This document shows positions 1-8,224 of a stretch of DNA of 64,000 nt, piece after piece; positions within the stretch are counted from its first letter, which is position 1, and each line of letters opens with the position of its first letter. Location of the stretch: the NCBI RefSeq assembly GCF_002237445.1, contig NZ_CP022527.1, positions 620,001 to 684,000 of the forward strand. The letters are read 5' to 3'. The position numbers were made by a program, and so were the translations under genes. The stretch comes from Neisseria sp. KEM232 (GTDB taxonomy: Bacteria > Pseudomonadota > Gammaproteobacteria > Burkholderiales > Neisseriaceae). The notes beneath the pieces are model-generated. The model was not told the DNA's origin and ran no database searches. It saw nothing but the letters and a program-made list of their open reading frames with translations.

Positions 1-1015
1 AAATATCGGCGGCAGCGGGGCGGCAGGCGGGCGCGTAGTAGTCCGAGCTGCGGGCGGCGGCGTGCGCGGCGTTGAGCGTCGGCACCATCATCAGGTTTTT
101 CAAAAAGGCGCCGTGTCCGCCGTCGTCGGCCAAATCGGTTTCAGCCAGATTGGCTGCGGCGGACAGGGAAGCCGACATCGGCGATTTTTCCATTAGGCGG
201 TAAAGATTGGCGAGGGAGCGGAATTCGTCGCGCACGGCGGGGCAGATACTCTGCTCCTGCGCGTCGAGCACGGCGAACACGCCGCCGCATTCCTGCGGCA
301 GACGGTTTGCCCAATCGGGCTGTTCTGCCAGCATGGCGGCAGCCAGGCCGGTGTTTTGGCGGATCAGGGCAGCGCCTATCATCGGGAACAGCAGGCCGGG
401 GCGGCCTGTGAGCAGGGCGCGGCCGGTGCGGATGCCGCGGCAGGTTTGGGCGAGTGCTTCGCCGTTGCGGCCTTGCGTCCAGTCGAGGGCGGCGGCGGGC
501 GCGGTGTAAAAGAGGTGCTGCATCGGCGGCAGGGGGAGTGTGCTCAAATTGTCTTCGTCGTTCGGCCAGCCGCGTTGGGCGAAAGTTTCGTAGTCGGACA
601 GGCGGCCGATGTTGCCGATCAGGGCGGCGTATTTGCGCACGGCTTCGCGGTATTGCGCCGTGTTCTCGCGCACGGCGGCCAGGCATTCGCGGCCGCTGTT
701 GCCGCATTTGAGTTCGCCGTTTTCGGGTTGGGGCAGGGCGCGGCCGGACAGGGCGGGGACGGCTTCGTGTTTCTGCACCGCCGCGCCGTGTTCTTTCATC
801 AGGGCGGTGCGTTCGGCGTCGTTTTCGGTTTGGTAGGCCAGCAGCCACAGGGCGTCGATGCCGTTTTTCCCCTGCGTTTCGGGCGCTGCCGCAAGCAGAG
901 CCAAATCCGCCTGCGCGGCGGCGGTTTCCTGTCGGATGAGGTGCTGTGGCACGGCATACAGCAGGACGGCGGCGGCAACGGTCAGAAGCAGCAGGGAAAA
1001 GAAGAGTTTTTTCAT
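1..1015 (-). CDS. Membrane-anchored hypothetical protein, 3' end outside window
   Basis: An open frame runs from an ATG at 1013-1015 leftward off the window edge, giving at least 338 residues without a stop. The protein starts MKKLFFSLLLLTVAAAVLLY, a single N-terminal transmembrane helix or uncleaved signal, followed by a mostly helical, probably periplasmic part with four scattered Cys (for example NGELKCGNSGREC) and no family motif I recognise. Codon use is typical of the window and the frame has strong third-position GC. An inverted DUS lies just upstream of the start. Longer frames on the opposite strand here are GC-driven shadows. Function unknown; I am confident it is a real gene but not of its role. 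Confidence 0.75.
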   Translation of the reverse strand, partial: MKKLFFSLLLLTVAAAVLLYAVPQHLIRQETAAAQADLALLAAAPETQGKNGIDALWLLAYQTENDAERTALMKEHGAAVQKHEAVPALSGRALPQPENGELKCGNSGRECLAAVRENTAQYREAVRKYAALIGNIGRLSDYETFAQRGWPNDEDNLSTLPLPPMQHLFYTAPAAALDWTQGRNGEALAQTCRGIRTGRALLTGRPGLLFPMIGAALIRQNTGLAAAMLAEQPDWANRLPQECGGVFAVLDAQEQSICPAVRDEFRSLANLYRLMEKSPMSASLSAAANLAETDLADDGGHGAFLKNLMMVPTLNAAHAAARSSDYYAPACRPAAADI

Positions 1016-1166
1016 CGTCAAAGGCCGTCTGAAAACGAAAATGGACAGGCGGCATTGTAGCGCAGAACGCGGCCTTTACCGTTTTTTTCATTTCACGGCG
1101 TGAGACCGTTCCGCCGACGCGGGAGTGGCGTTTCCGAAAGGGTTGCGGGCAGGCCGCTGTATAGGA

Positions 1167-1209
1167 AAAGGCCGTCTGAAAATCCGTTTTCGGGTTTTCA
1201 GACGGCCTC
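1167..1209. terminator. Inverted DUS-pair terminator
   Basis: Two copies of the uptake sequence face each other around a short loop, forming a strong stem between the siderophore receptor gene and the upstream-lying membrane protein gene. Such pairs serve both as uptake signal and Rho-independent terminator in Neisseria. Confidence 0.75.
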
Positions 1210-1231
1210 TTGCGCTCTGCGGACGGAGCTC

Positions 1232-3442
1232 TTAGAACTCCAATTCGGCTTTCAGCCAGTAGGTGCGCGGCATGCCGACGACGGCGAAGCTGCGGTCGAA
1301 GCGGCCTCGCTGGATTTGCCAGTAGTTTTTGTTGAACAGGTTTTCCACTGCCGTGCCGACGGTGAGTGTGTTGCCGCCGAATTTGGTTTTATAGCGCGCG
1401 CCGACGTCAACCAGTGTGTAGGAGGGCAGTTGGTATTTCCGTTCTGCATCCTGATACGACTTGCCGTAGTGCTGGACGTTGGCGTTGAGCGTCAGCCCCT
1501 TGGCAAACGGCGTATCCCATTCCACGCCTGCTTTGGCGATGAATTTGGGGCTGGTTACCTGATGGCCGCGCGCGACAAGCATGTCGTCCCATTTGGGAAA
1601 ATCGATCAGGTCGGAGCGGATGAAGCTCATGCCGATACTCGGGCGCAGGGTTTTGTTCAGCAGATTGGCATAGGCATTCAGTTCCAAGCCGCGATAGCGT
1701 TCTTTGCCTTGTTCCTGGCCGGCCATTGCCAAGCCTGCGGCTTTGAGACGGGCATAGTCGGTGTTGCGTGTGGTGTTGCCGCGCCAGTAGCCCGGGCGGG
1801 TGATTTGGTAGATGTTCGCAGAGGTGACGATGTCGCCCCAGTTTTTGCGCACGCCCAGTTCGATTTGTTTGCTGACGCGGGGTTTGGAAGCATTGCCCTC
1901 TTCGTCCACTTCGCCGGGTTCAAGGTCTTCCATGTAGTTGCCGTACACCACGAAATCCGGCGAGGGCACCCACGAGGCGGCCAGCATCGGGCCGAAGCGT
2001 TTTTTGCTGTTTTTGTCGCCTGTGCGGTAGTCGTTCTGTTTCACCCACTGGTAGCGTCCGCCGAGGGTGAGGCGGATGGTGTTGTTGTTGAAGCCCAAAG
2101 TGTCGGAAACGGCGATACTCGGGGTGGTCTGCTTCATATCGACGGTTTGGCGGGTGGCGGATGAGATGCGCGGGGTGAGGCCGGAGAAATCGGGCGCGTA
2201 AATTGTATGGCCGCGCAATGGGTCGCCGTAGTTGAGCGGGCCGCTTTTGTGGTCGCGCGAACGGGAAACATAGTCGAACGAGGCTGCCCAGTTGTGTACG
2301 ACGGGGCCGGTGTCGAATTCGCCGCGTGCTTTGAGCGTGCCGCTGGTGGTGCGCGAGCGGATGTCCCACGGTGTGGCGGCGGCTGCGGAGTATTGGCCTG
2401 TGGCCGGGTTGACCATCCGAAGCTGGGTGAAGCCGCCTTCGTATTTCGATTCCATATAGCCGATACCGCCGGAGAGCTGCATGTTCCAGTCGGTGTCGTA
2501 CTCGAAGGTGGCCATGTTGGTAACGGTGCGGGTGGTCTGCTCCTGCCAGCTCGGCACCAGATTGATTTTGCCGTCGGGTGCTTTGGGGAAGGCGAAGCCG
2601 TAGTTTTGTATGTCTTGGAAGCGTGCGCGGCTGCCTTCGGTGTTGCGGTGGTTGTACATAAAGTCGTAGGCCACGCGCAGTTTTTCGCCGCGATAGTCGG
2701 CGTTCAGGCCGAATTCCTGGTTGTCTTCCTTATAGCCGTGGCGCGGGGTGTTGCCGTGGCGGTATTTGCCGGCAAAGCGTACGCCCCATTCTTTATTCGC
2801 GCCGAAACGCTGTCCGAAATCAAATGAAGCCTGCGGGCGGCTTTTGCCGAACCAGCCCAAGCCGATTTTGCGGTTGCCCTCGTCGGACGCTTTTTTGGTT
2901 TCGATGTTGACGGAAGAACCGGTCGCGCCCTCGGGATCCATGCCGGTGGTGGAGCTGGACGCGCCTTTAATCAGTTGCGCGGAGGCCACGTTGGCGGTGG
3001 GAGTATGCCAGTAGGAATAGAGGCCGGGCAGGCCGTTGATGCTGAACTGTTTGGCGTCAAGCTGCAAACCGCGCACATACAGCCCTTGCAGCGTGTTGCT
3101 TTCGCCGCCGAACTGCATCACTGATGCGTCGGTTTTGGCAATGGTGTCCACCAGCGTGCGGGAGGCATTGTTTTCCAATACTTTTTCATCGTAGTTGACA
3201 ACGGTAATCGGCGCGGTAAACGCATTGGCGCGGCCGAGCAGACCCAAATTCACGCGGTCGCGCAAATCGCCGTCGCTGGCGATGGAGTAGGACTTGGCGG
3301 CACGGACTCGCTTGGCATCGGCGCGCACGGTCACTTCTTGCAAACCGCCCGATTCCTGTTCCTGCACCGCATTGTCGTCGGCACAGGCCAAAGCCGCCGC
3401 CACCATCAGCGGCAAAACGGCTAATCTCTGATTTGTTTTCAT
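1232..3442 (-). CDS. TonB-dependent siderophore receptor
   Basis: A 736-residue outer-membrane receptor for a ferric siderophore, energised by TonB. The start chosen is the ATG at 3440-3442, preceded by AAGAAAG; an upstream ATG would add 17 residues without a signal sequence. Visible parts are a signal peptide (residues 1 to about 21), a TonB-box-like stretch around 34-40, a plug domain with the typical siderophore-receptor features (NGLPG, LIKGASSSTTGMDPEGATGSSVNI), and a long beta-barrel ending in aromatic Phe as required for barrel assembly. Closest in style to FhuE/ferrichrome-type receptors (TIGR01783 class). The ligand cannot be told from sequence. No convincing Fur box was found upstream, although iron regulation would be expected. 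Confidence 0.9.
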   Translation of the reverse strand: MKTNQRLAVLPLMVAAALACADDNAVQEQESGGLQEVTVRADAKRVRAAKSYSIASDGDLRDRVNLGLLGRANAFTAPITVVNYDEKVLENNASRTLVDTIAKTDASVMQFGGESNTLQGLYVRGLQLDAKQFSINGLPGLYSYWHTPTANVASAQLIKGASSSTTGMDPEGATGSSVNIETKKASDEGNRKIGLGWFGKSRPQASFDFGQRFGANKEWGVRFAGKYRHGNTPRHGYKEDNQEFGLNADYRGEKLRVAYDFMYNHRNTEGSRARFQDIQNYGFAFPKAPDGKINLVPSWQEQTTRTVTNMATFEYDTDWNMQLSGGIGYMESKYEGGFTQLRMVNPATGQYSAAAATPWDIRSRTTSGTLKARGEFDTGPVVHNWAASFDYVSRSRDHKSGPLNYGDPLRGHTIYAPDFSGLTPRISSATRQTVDMKQTTPSIAVSDTLGFNNNTIRLTLGGRYQWVKQNDYRTGDKNSKKRFGPMLAASWVPSPDFVVYGNYMEDLEPGEVDEEGNASKPRVSKQIELGVRKNWGDIVTSANIYQITRPGYWRGNTTRNTDYARLKAAGLAMAGQEQGKERYRGLELNAYANLLNKTLRPSIGMSFIRSDLIDFPKWDDMLVARGHQVTSPKFIAKAGVEWDTPFAKGLTLNANVQHYGKSYQDAERKYQLPSYTLVDVGARYKTKFGGNTLTVGTAVENLFNKNYWQIQRGRFDRSFAVVGMPRTYWLKAELEF

Positions 3443-3594
3443 ATTTTGTCTTTCTTGGTTGATACGGCAGAATAAAATGATAGCGGCGCGCATTATCTTT
3501 CAGACGGCCTTAACTTAAAACAAAGCATGGGCTTACTTACAAAGCTTAACCGGAATTGTTGCGGATTTGGTCTGGGGCTTGCCGACAGAGAATG

Positions 3595-3629
3595 AAAAGG
3601 CCGTCTGAAAATTTTTCAGACGGCCTTTT
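3595..3629. terminator. Inverted DUS-pair terminator
   Basis: A perfect stem made of two opposed uptake sequences with a four- to five-base loop and flanking A and T runs. It lies just past the modC stop and separates it from the receptor gene promoter. Confidence 0.85.
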
Positions 3630-3649
3630 CGGCTTTCGGTTTCTTCAAA

Positions 3650-4336
3650 TCATGGCAAAACCCCGTGCCGCAAATATCCGTTGTCGATAACGGCGGTTTC
3701 GTCGGCGAGAGCTTCGGCGTCTTCGGGGTCGTGGGTGATGAGCAGCAGGGGGATGCCGAGTTCGCGCTGGAGGGCGGCCATGTTGTCGCGCATTTGGGCG
3801 CGCAGGCGGGTGTCGAGGGCGGAGAAGGGTTCGTCGAGCAGGAGCCAGTCGGGGCGCACGGCGCAGGTGCGGGCGAGTGCGGTGCGCTGGCGCTGGCCGC
3901 CGGAGATTTGGCGCGGGTAGTGGTCGGCGATGGCGGCAAGCTGCATTTTTTCCAGCCACGGGGCGGCTTCGGCGCGGGCGCGGCGGCGGCTTGGGGTGCG
4001 CAGGCCGCGGTGCAGGCCGAAGGCGATGTTTTGGGCGACGGTAAGGTGCGGAAACAGGGCGTAGTCTTGAAACAACAGCCCGGCGCTGCGCTCTTGCGGC
4101 GGCAGCCACAGGTTTTGCGCGGTGTCGCCGTAGCTTTGGCCGCCGATGCGTACATGGCCGCTTTGCGGGCGCAACAGGCCGGCCAAAAGCTGGAGCGTGA
4201 GGCTTTTGCCCGAGCCGGAGGGGCCGAGGATGGCGAGGCGGCGGGCGGCGGTTTGGCAGGATACGTCGAGAGTGAAGGTGTGGCTGCCGTGGTTTAAGGT
4301 CGTCTGAAAGGCGAAATCGAAAGTGAGGTCAGCCAT
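3650..4336 (-). CDS. modC: Molybdate-type ABC transporter ATP-binding protein
   Basis: A 228-residue cytoplasmic ATPase subunit. Walker A GPSGSGKS sits at residues 38-45, the signature reads QISGGQRQR, and Walker B is LLLDEPFSALD followed by the switch His in LLITHDPED. It overlaps the end of modB by 8 bases, so the two are translationally coupled. At 228 residues it is much shorter than E. coli ModC (about 350) and lacks the C-terminal molybdate-sensing TOBE/Mop domain, so transport is probably not self-inhibited by cytoplasmic molybdate. The assignment rests mainly on the ModB partner; tungstate or another oxyanion is possible. No modA solute-binding gene lies nearby. Confidence 0.85.
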   Translation of the reverse strand: MADLTFDFAFQTTLNHGSHTFTLDVSCQTAARRLAILGPSGSGKSLTLQLLAGLLRPQSGHVRIGGQSYGDTAQNLWLPPQERSAGLLFQDYALFPHLTVAQNIAFGLHRGLRTPSRRRARAEAAPWLEKMQLAAIADHYPRQISGGQRQRTALARTCAVRPDWLLLDEPFSALDTRLRAQMRDNMAALQRELGIPLLLITHDPEDAEALADETAVIDNGYLRHGVLP

Positions 4337-5006
4337 TTTTTTTGTCTCCGTTCAAACGGGTTACGCTCCACAATACGGCAATGCAGACGGCGGAAATCAG
4401 CAAAACAAGGCGGTTGGCCAAGTCGTCGTTGCCCGCCTGCACAGCTTCATAGACGGCGATGGACAGGGTTTGGGTTTGGCCGGGGATGCTGCCGGCAATC
4501 ATCAGTGTGGCGCCAAATTCGCCCAGCGCGCGGGCAAAGGTGAGTAAGAGGCCGGAAAGGATGCCGCGCCAAGCCAGCGGCAGGGTAACGCGCATAAACA
4601 TGGCGCGCTCCGACAATCCGAGCACGCGGGCGGCCTGTTCGAGCTGCAGGCTGACTTCTTCAAAAGCGGCGCGGGCGGGCTTGAGCACCAGCGGAAAGGT
4701 AACGGCCATCGCGGCGACCACTGCGCCCTGCCAGGTGAATATCAGGCTGAAGCCGAAATGCTGTTGCAGCCATTGGCCGAGCGTGCCGTTGCGGCCGAAC
4801 AAGACCAGCAGGTAGTAGCCCATCACGGTGGGCGGCAATACCATCGGCAGGGTGAGTACGGTGTCGAGAAAATTGCGGCCGATAAAGCGTTTGCGCGCGA
4901 GTATCCAGCTGACGGCGATGCCGAGCACCAGATTCAACAGCGTGGCAAAGCCGGCGACTTTGAGCGAGAGAAACAGCGCGGGGAAAGTGTCTTGGAATGA
5001 GGACAT
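4329..5006 (-). CDS. modB: Molybdate ABC transporter permease
   Basis: A 225-residue inner-membrane permease with about five hydrophobic helices. It carries the ModB-type sequence LTLPMVLPPTVMGYYLL and the cytoplasmic coupling loop with EQAARVLGLSERAMFMRVTLPLAW followed by FARALGEFGATLMIAGSIPGQTQT, which is the EAA motif contacting ModC. Length matches the family. It is the first gene of a two-gene operon with modC; the expected first gene, modA, is absent and a repeat-rich 235-base spacer lies upstream instead, so the binding protein must be encoded elsewhere or has been lost. Confidence 0.92.
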   Translation of the reverse strand: MSSFQDTFPALFLSLKVAGFATLLNLVLGIAVSWILARKRFIGRNFLDTVLTLPMVLPPTVMGYYLLVLFGRNGTLGQWLQQHFGFSLIFTWQGAVVAAMAVTFPLVLKPARAAFEEVSLQLEQAARVLGLSERAMFMRVTLPLAWRGILSGLLLTFARALGEFGATLMIAGSIPGQTQTLSIAVYEAVQAGNDDLANRLVLLISAVCIAVLWSVTRLNGDKKNG

Positions 5007-5067
5007 GGTTGAAGTGCGGTTAGTTTGGATTGTTTAGACTGCTTTGCAGGCCGTCTGAAACCTTATT

Positions 5068-5205
5068 CCCTCTCCCACTTGCGGGGAAGGGCTAGGGTGG
5101 GGGCTTGCGCCGCTGCGGCAACTTTTACAGGACTTCGGCGTAAAAGCAGTTCTGCGAACTGCCCCCCTCCCCAACCCTCCCCCGCGCTTGAGGCGCAGGA
5201 GAGGG
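5068..5205. repeat. Imperfect inverted repeat with CCCTCTCC ends
   Basis: The spacer between modB and the M16 protease gene holds two arms of about 40 bases in opposite orientation. Each arm starts CCCTCTCC, has a G-rich middle and a GGGTnGGGG-like tail. A third single arm is found at 17789-17826. This is a dispersed intergenic palindrome; similar CCCTCTCC..GGGAGAGGG repeats are known in many proteobacteria. Confidence 0.7.
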
Positions 5206-5241
5206 AGCCAAAAACGCGGCGGGGCTGCGGTTTCAGACGGC

Positions 5242-8010
5242 CTATCTCCCCTGCTCTTTCGGATCAACCACCAATACGCGGCGGTTTTCAGGCCGCCACA
5301 TCAGGCGGGCGCTGCGGCGCAGGTTTTCGGCGGTGAAGCTGCCGGCCAGTTTGTCCATGCTGCGCAGGTAGCGGGCGTCGCCGTAGTGCTGCTCGCTGAG
5401 GATAAGGCGGTTGATGTAGGTGTCGTGACTTTGCAGGCGGCGGGTTTCTTGTTCGGCAAAGCGTTGTTTGAGCGCGGCGGCCTGCGCGTCGCTGATGCTG
5501 TCGGGGAAAGCCTGCAGGGTGGTTTCGGCCAGCCGCCACAAATCGTCGGCGCGCTCGGGGCTGCTGCTGAAACGCAGTTCGCTTTCGACGCGGCCGCTGT
5601 CGCCGTTGAGCGTGGAAGTGAATTTGAGGCTGTACACGCCCAGCGCTTTGTCGCGCAACTCGGTTTTCAGACGGCCTGCGGCCAAGTCTTGCAGCATGGC
5701 AATGTGGGCGGCGGTTTCAGGCTGCCAGGTGCTTTCGGCAAACGACCAGGCGGAAACGTCGCTGCGGGCTTCGCCGCCGATGGCGCGGTGTTCGGCAGCG
5801 GCGCCTGCCAATGGCTGATGGGCTTGTGCGGGTGCGGCGGCGCGGCGCGGGATGTCGGCCAGATAACGGCGCACCAGCGGCTTGAGTTCGGCGGCGGGGC
5901 GGTCGGTGAGGATGTAGTGAGTGGCAGGTGCGGCGGCGCTGCGCTGCCATTGGTCGAGCAACAGGTTTTCATCGACAGCTTCAAGCTCTGCCTGATTGGG
6001 CAATTCAAACGCGGCGCGGCCGTAGCGCAGGCGGGTGGCGGCTTCGGCAGCGGCGGTGCGCTCGGACGCAGCCCGCATCGGAATTTGGCGGATCATCGCC
6101 ATCACCGAGTCGCGGAAATCTGCGCCCACCTGCGGCGTGGTGTGGTAGGCGCGGTAAAGCTGCAACAGACGGGCGGCTTCGCCGTGCGGTGCGCTGCCTT
6201 CGTAGCGGGCAGAGGCCGTCTGAAAACTGTGGCTGAGGGCGATTTTGTGCTGCTGCTTCCAGCGGTTGAGACCCGCGTTGTCCCAGCCCTGCGGGGCAGA
6301 CTGCCACACCACCTGCGCGGCCAGCTGCGCCTGCCAGGGGTTTAGGCCGCCGCTGAGATAACCGGCGCCGCTGATGCTGCGAAAATGGATTTTGCCGCCC
6401 GCCGAGGGGTGTTGCAGCACCAGCACTTTGTCGCCGTTGCCCAGCGTCCAGCGGGTGAGTTGCAAATCGGCTTCGCGGCTTTCGCGGCTGATTTCGCCCT
6501 GCCCGCCCGCATCGGCAAACTGCCCTGTGGATGCGGCGGCTTTGGCCGCGAGTTTGGGCAGCGGCGCGGTTTTCAGACGGCCTGCTTCGGCGGCGATGTT
6601 CTCCGCAGCGGGCAGCGCCAGCGGCGTCAGGCCGGGGGCTTGCAGCTGCACCAGTTTGTCGCCGGCGTTGAGCCAGCGTTCGATGCGGCGGCTGATGTCC
6701 TGCGGCGTAAGCGTGTTCAACACGGGGGCGACGATGGCGGCGCTTTGCGCGCTCGTGCGCACGGGTTTGCCGGCAAATGCGGCTTCGCTCACGCTTTGCA
6801 GCGCATCGCCAAACGGCTCGGGCAAGGTGGTTTTGCGCCGCTGTTCGGCCAGCGTTTTTTCCAGCGTGCGGCGGTAGGCGGCAAACTCCGCCTGCGTTAC
6901 CGGCTCGCGCAGGATTTGTTCGCGCAGTTTCAACAATTGGCTGATGCCCTCGGCGTGGCCGTCGGGCGCAACGGCGGCAAACAGGCCGACGGCGGTGGTG
7001 TGGCGGCCGATGTCGGCCTTGCGCAGCGACACATTCGATACGGCTTTGGGCAGGGCGCTTTGCTGGGCGCGCAGGCGGTCGGTAAGGATGCGGGCGGCAA
7101 AGCGGTCGATTAAGCGCTCGCGCGTGCCTTGCGAGCTTTGATGGTTGCGGCTGGCGGCATCGCCGAGGCGGAACACCAGCGCGGCCTGGCTGCCGCCACT
7201 GTCTTTGTCTTGCAACTGGCCCACGTGCCAGCCGCTTTGCAGCTCAGGCTCGTAATAACGGCCGCCACGGTCGGACAGCGGCGCGGCTTTCAGGCTGCCG
7301 AAATAGCGTTCGGCCAACTTGGCGGCTTCGGCCGGCTTGATGTCGCCGGAAATCATCAGCTGCATATTGTTGGGCACATACCAGCGGCGGTGGAAATCCT
7401 GCAACACCGCCACCGGCGTGTTCATGATGCTCCCGCTCGTGCCGATGATGGCGTAACGCGCCTGACGGCTGCCGCTGCGGATAAGGTCGGTGCGCTTGCG
7501 GTTCATGCGCTCGGCCACGCCCTGCCCGTTGCGCCATTCGGCCATGACGACCTGCTGCTCTTTTTGCCAGTCGGCGGCGGAAAAATCGTGCGGCGACACC
7601 ATTGCCGCCAGCGCGGCCAAAGTTTCTTCCAAAGATTCGCGCCCTTTGGGCGGGCTGAACATATACAGCGTGCGCTCGTAGTTGGTTACGGCATTAAAGT
7701 GCGCGCCGCGTTTGAAACCGCGTGCGGCCAGCGTGTCGCCCACGCCGTCGGGAAAGCCGGGCGCGCTGCGGAACACCATATGTTCGACCATATGCACCAC
7801 GCCGATTTCGCTGGTGCCGTTTTCATCGCTCGCTCCCGCTTCCATCTGCAAACGCACATCAATGCGGCCGGGTTCGGAGGGCACGGTTAAAACATGGTAG
7901 CGCAGGCCGTTTTTCAGGCTGCCGCTGTGGTAGGTGTTGGCGGCAAGGGCAAAGGGGGCGGCGGCAATAACGATGGCGGCCGCCAATATTCGGGGAGAAA
8001 ACGGGTTCAT
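5242..8010 (-). CDS. Periplasmic M16 family zinc protease, PqqL/FusC-like
   Basis: A 922-residue protein made of two M16 halves. A signal peptide covers residues 1 to about 23 (ILAAAIVIAAAPFALA). The inverted zinc motif HxxEH is present as H73-M-V-E76-H77 with the third ligand expected about 70 residues later. The second half is the usual inactive M16 domain. Length and organisation match E. coli PqqL (about 930 residues) and FusC, periplasmic proteases that cut proteins imported through a TonB receptor. It lies between a broken TonB receptor gene (upstream, same strand) and modBC plus a siderophore receptor (downstream), a context that fits such a role, but a general periplasmic protease is equally possible. 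The ribosome site is weak. Confidence 0.9.
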   Translation of the reverse strand: MNPFSPRILAAAIVIAAAPFALAANTYHSGSLKNGLRYHVLTVPSEPGRIDVRLQMEAGASDENGTSEIGVVHMVEHMVFRSAPGFPDGVGDTLAARGFKRGAHFNAVTNYERTLYMFSPPKGRESLEETLAALAAMVSPHDFSAADWQKEQQVVMAEWRNGQGVAERMNRKRTDLIRSGSRQARYAIIGTSGSIMNTPVAVLQDFHRRWYVPNNMQLMISGDIKPAEAAKLAERYFGSLKAAPLSDRGGRYYEPELQSGWHVGQLQDKDSGGSQAALVFRLGDAASRNHQSSQGTRERLIDRFAARILTDRLRAQQSALPKAVSNVSLRKADIGRHTTAVGLFAAVAPDGHAEGISQLLKLREQILREPVTQAEFAAYRRTLEKTLAEQRRKTTLPEPFGDALQSVSEAAFAGKPVRTSAQSAAIVAPVLNTLTPQDISRRIERWLNAGDKLVQLQAPGLTPLALPAAENIAAEAGRLKTAPLPKLAAKAAASTGQFADAGGQGEISRESREADLQLTRWTLGNGDKVLVLQHPSAGGKIHFRSISGAGYLSGGLNPWQAQLAAQVVWQSAPQGWDNAGLNRWKQQHKIALSHSFQTASARYEGSAPHGEAARLLQLYRAYHTTPQVGADFRDSVMAMIRQIPMRAASERTAAAEAATRLRYGRAAFELPNQAELEAVDENLLLDQWQRSAAAPATHYILTDRPAAELKPLVRRYLADIPRRAAAPAQAHQPLAGAAAEHRAIGGEARSDVSAWSFAESTWQPETAAHIAMLQDLAAGRLKTELRDKALGVYSLKFTSTLNGDSGRVESELRFSSSPERADDLWRLAETTLQAFPDSISDAQAAALKQRFAEQETRRLQSHDTYINRLILSEQHYGDARYLRSMDKLAGSFTAENLRRSARLMWRPENRRVLVVDPKEQGR

Positions 8011-8224
8011 AAGGATAAGGTTTCGTTGCGGCCGGCCTGCGGCGCGGGAAAGGTGAAAACGGATTCAGACGGCCTCGGTATTTGTTGAAGGCCGTCTGAA
8101 AAAAGGCGGATTATCGGGTTCGGTCGGACAAGCGTCAAACACACGCACATGGGTTTAACGCGCCGCGACAGGGTTTCAGACGGCCTAAGCTCAAGGCCGT
8201 CTGAAAGGGAAACGGGGTAAAGCG

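Noticed and set aside
141..1091. 316-residue Arg-rich frame on the minus strand
   Set aside because: Low-complexity Arg/Pro composition; it is the shifted shadow of the membrane-anchored protein gene starting at 1015.
3443..3560. Fur box upstream of the siderophore receptor
   Set aside because: Only loose matches such as GATAATGCG were found; too weak to claim.
5188..6345. 385-residue frame on the plus strand
   Set aside because: Lies antisense to the M16 protease with Gly/Ala/Val-rich shadow composition and no start signals.
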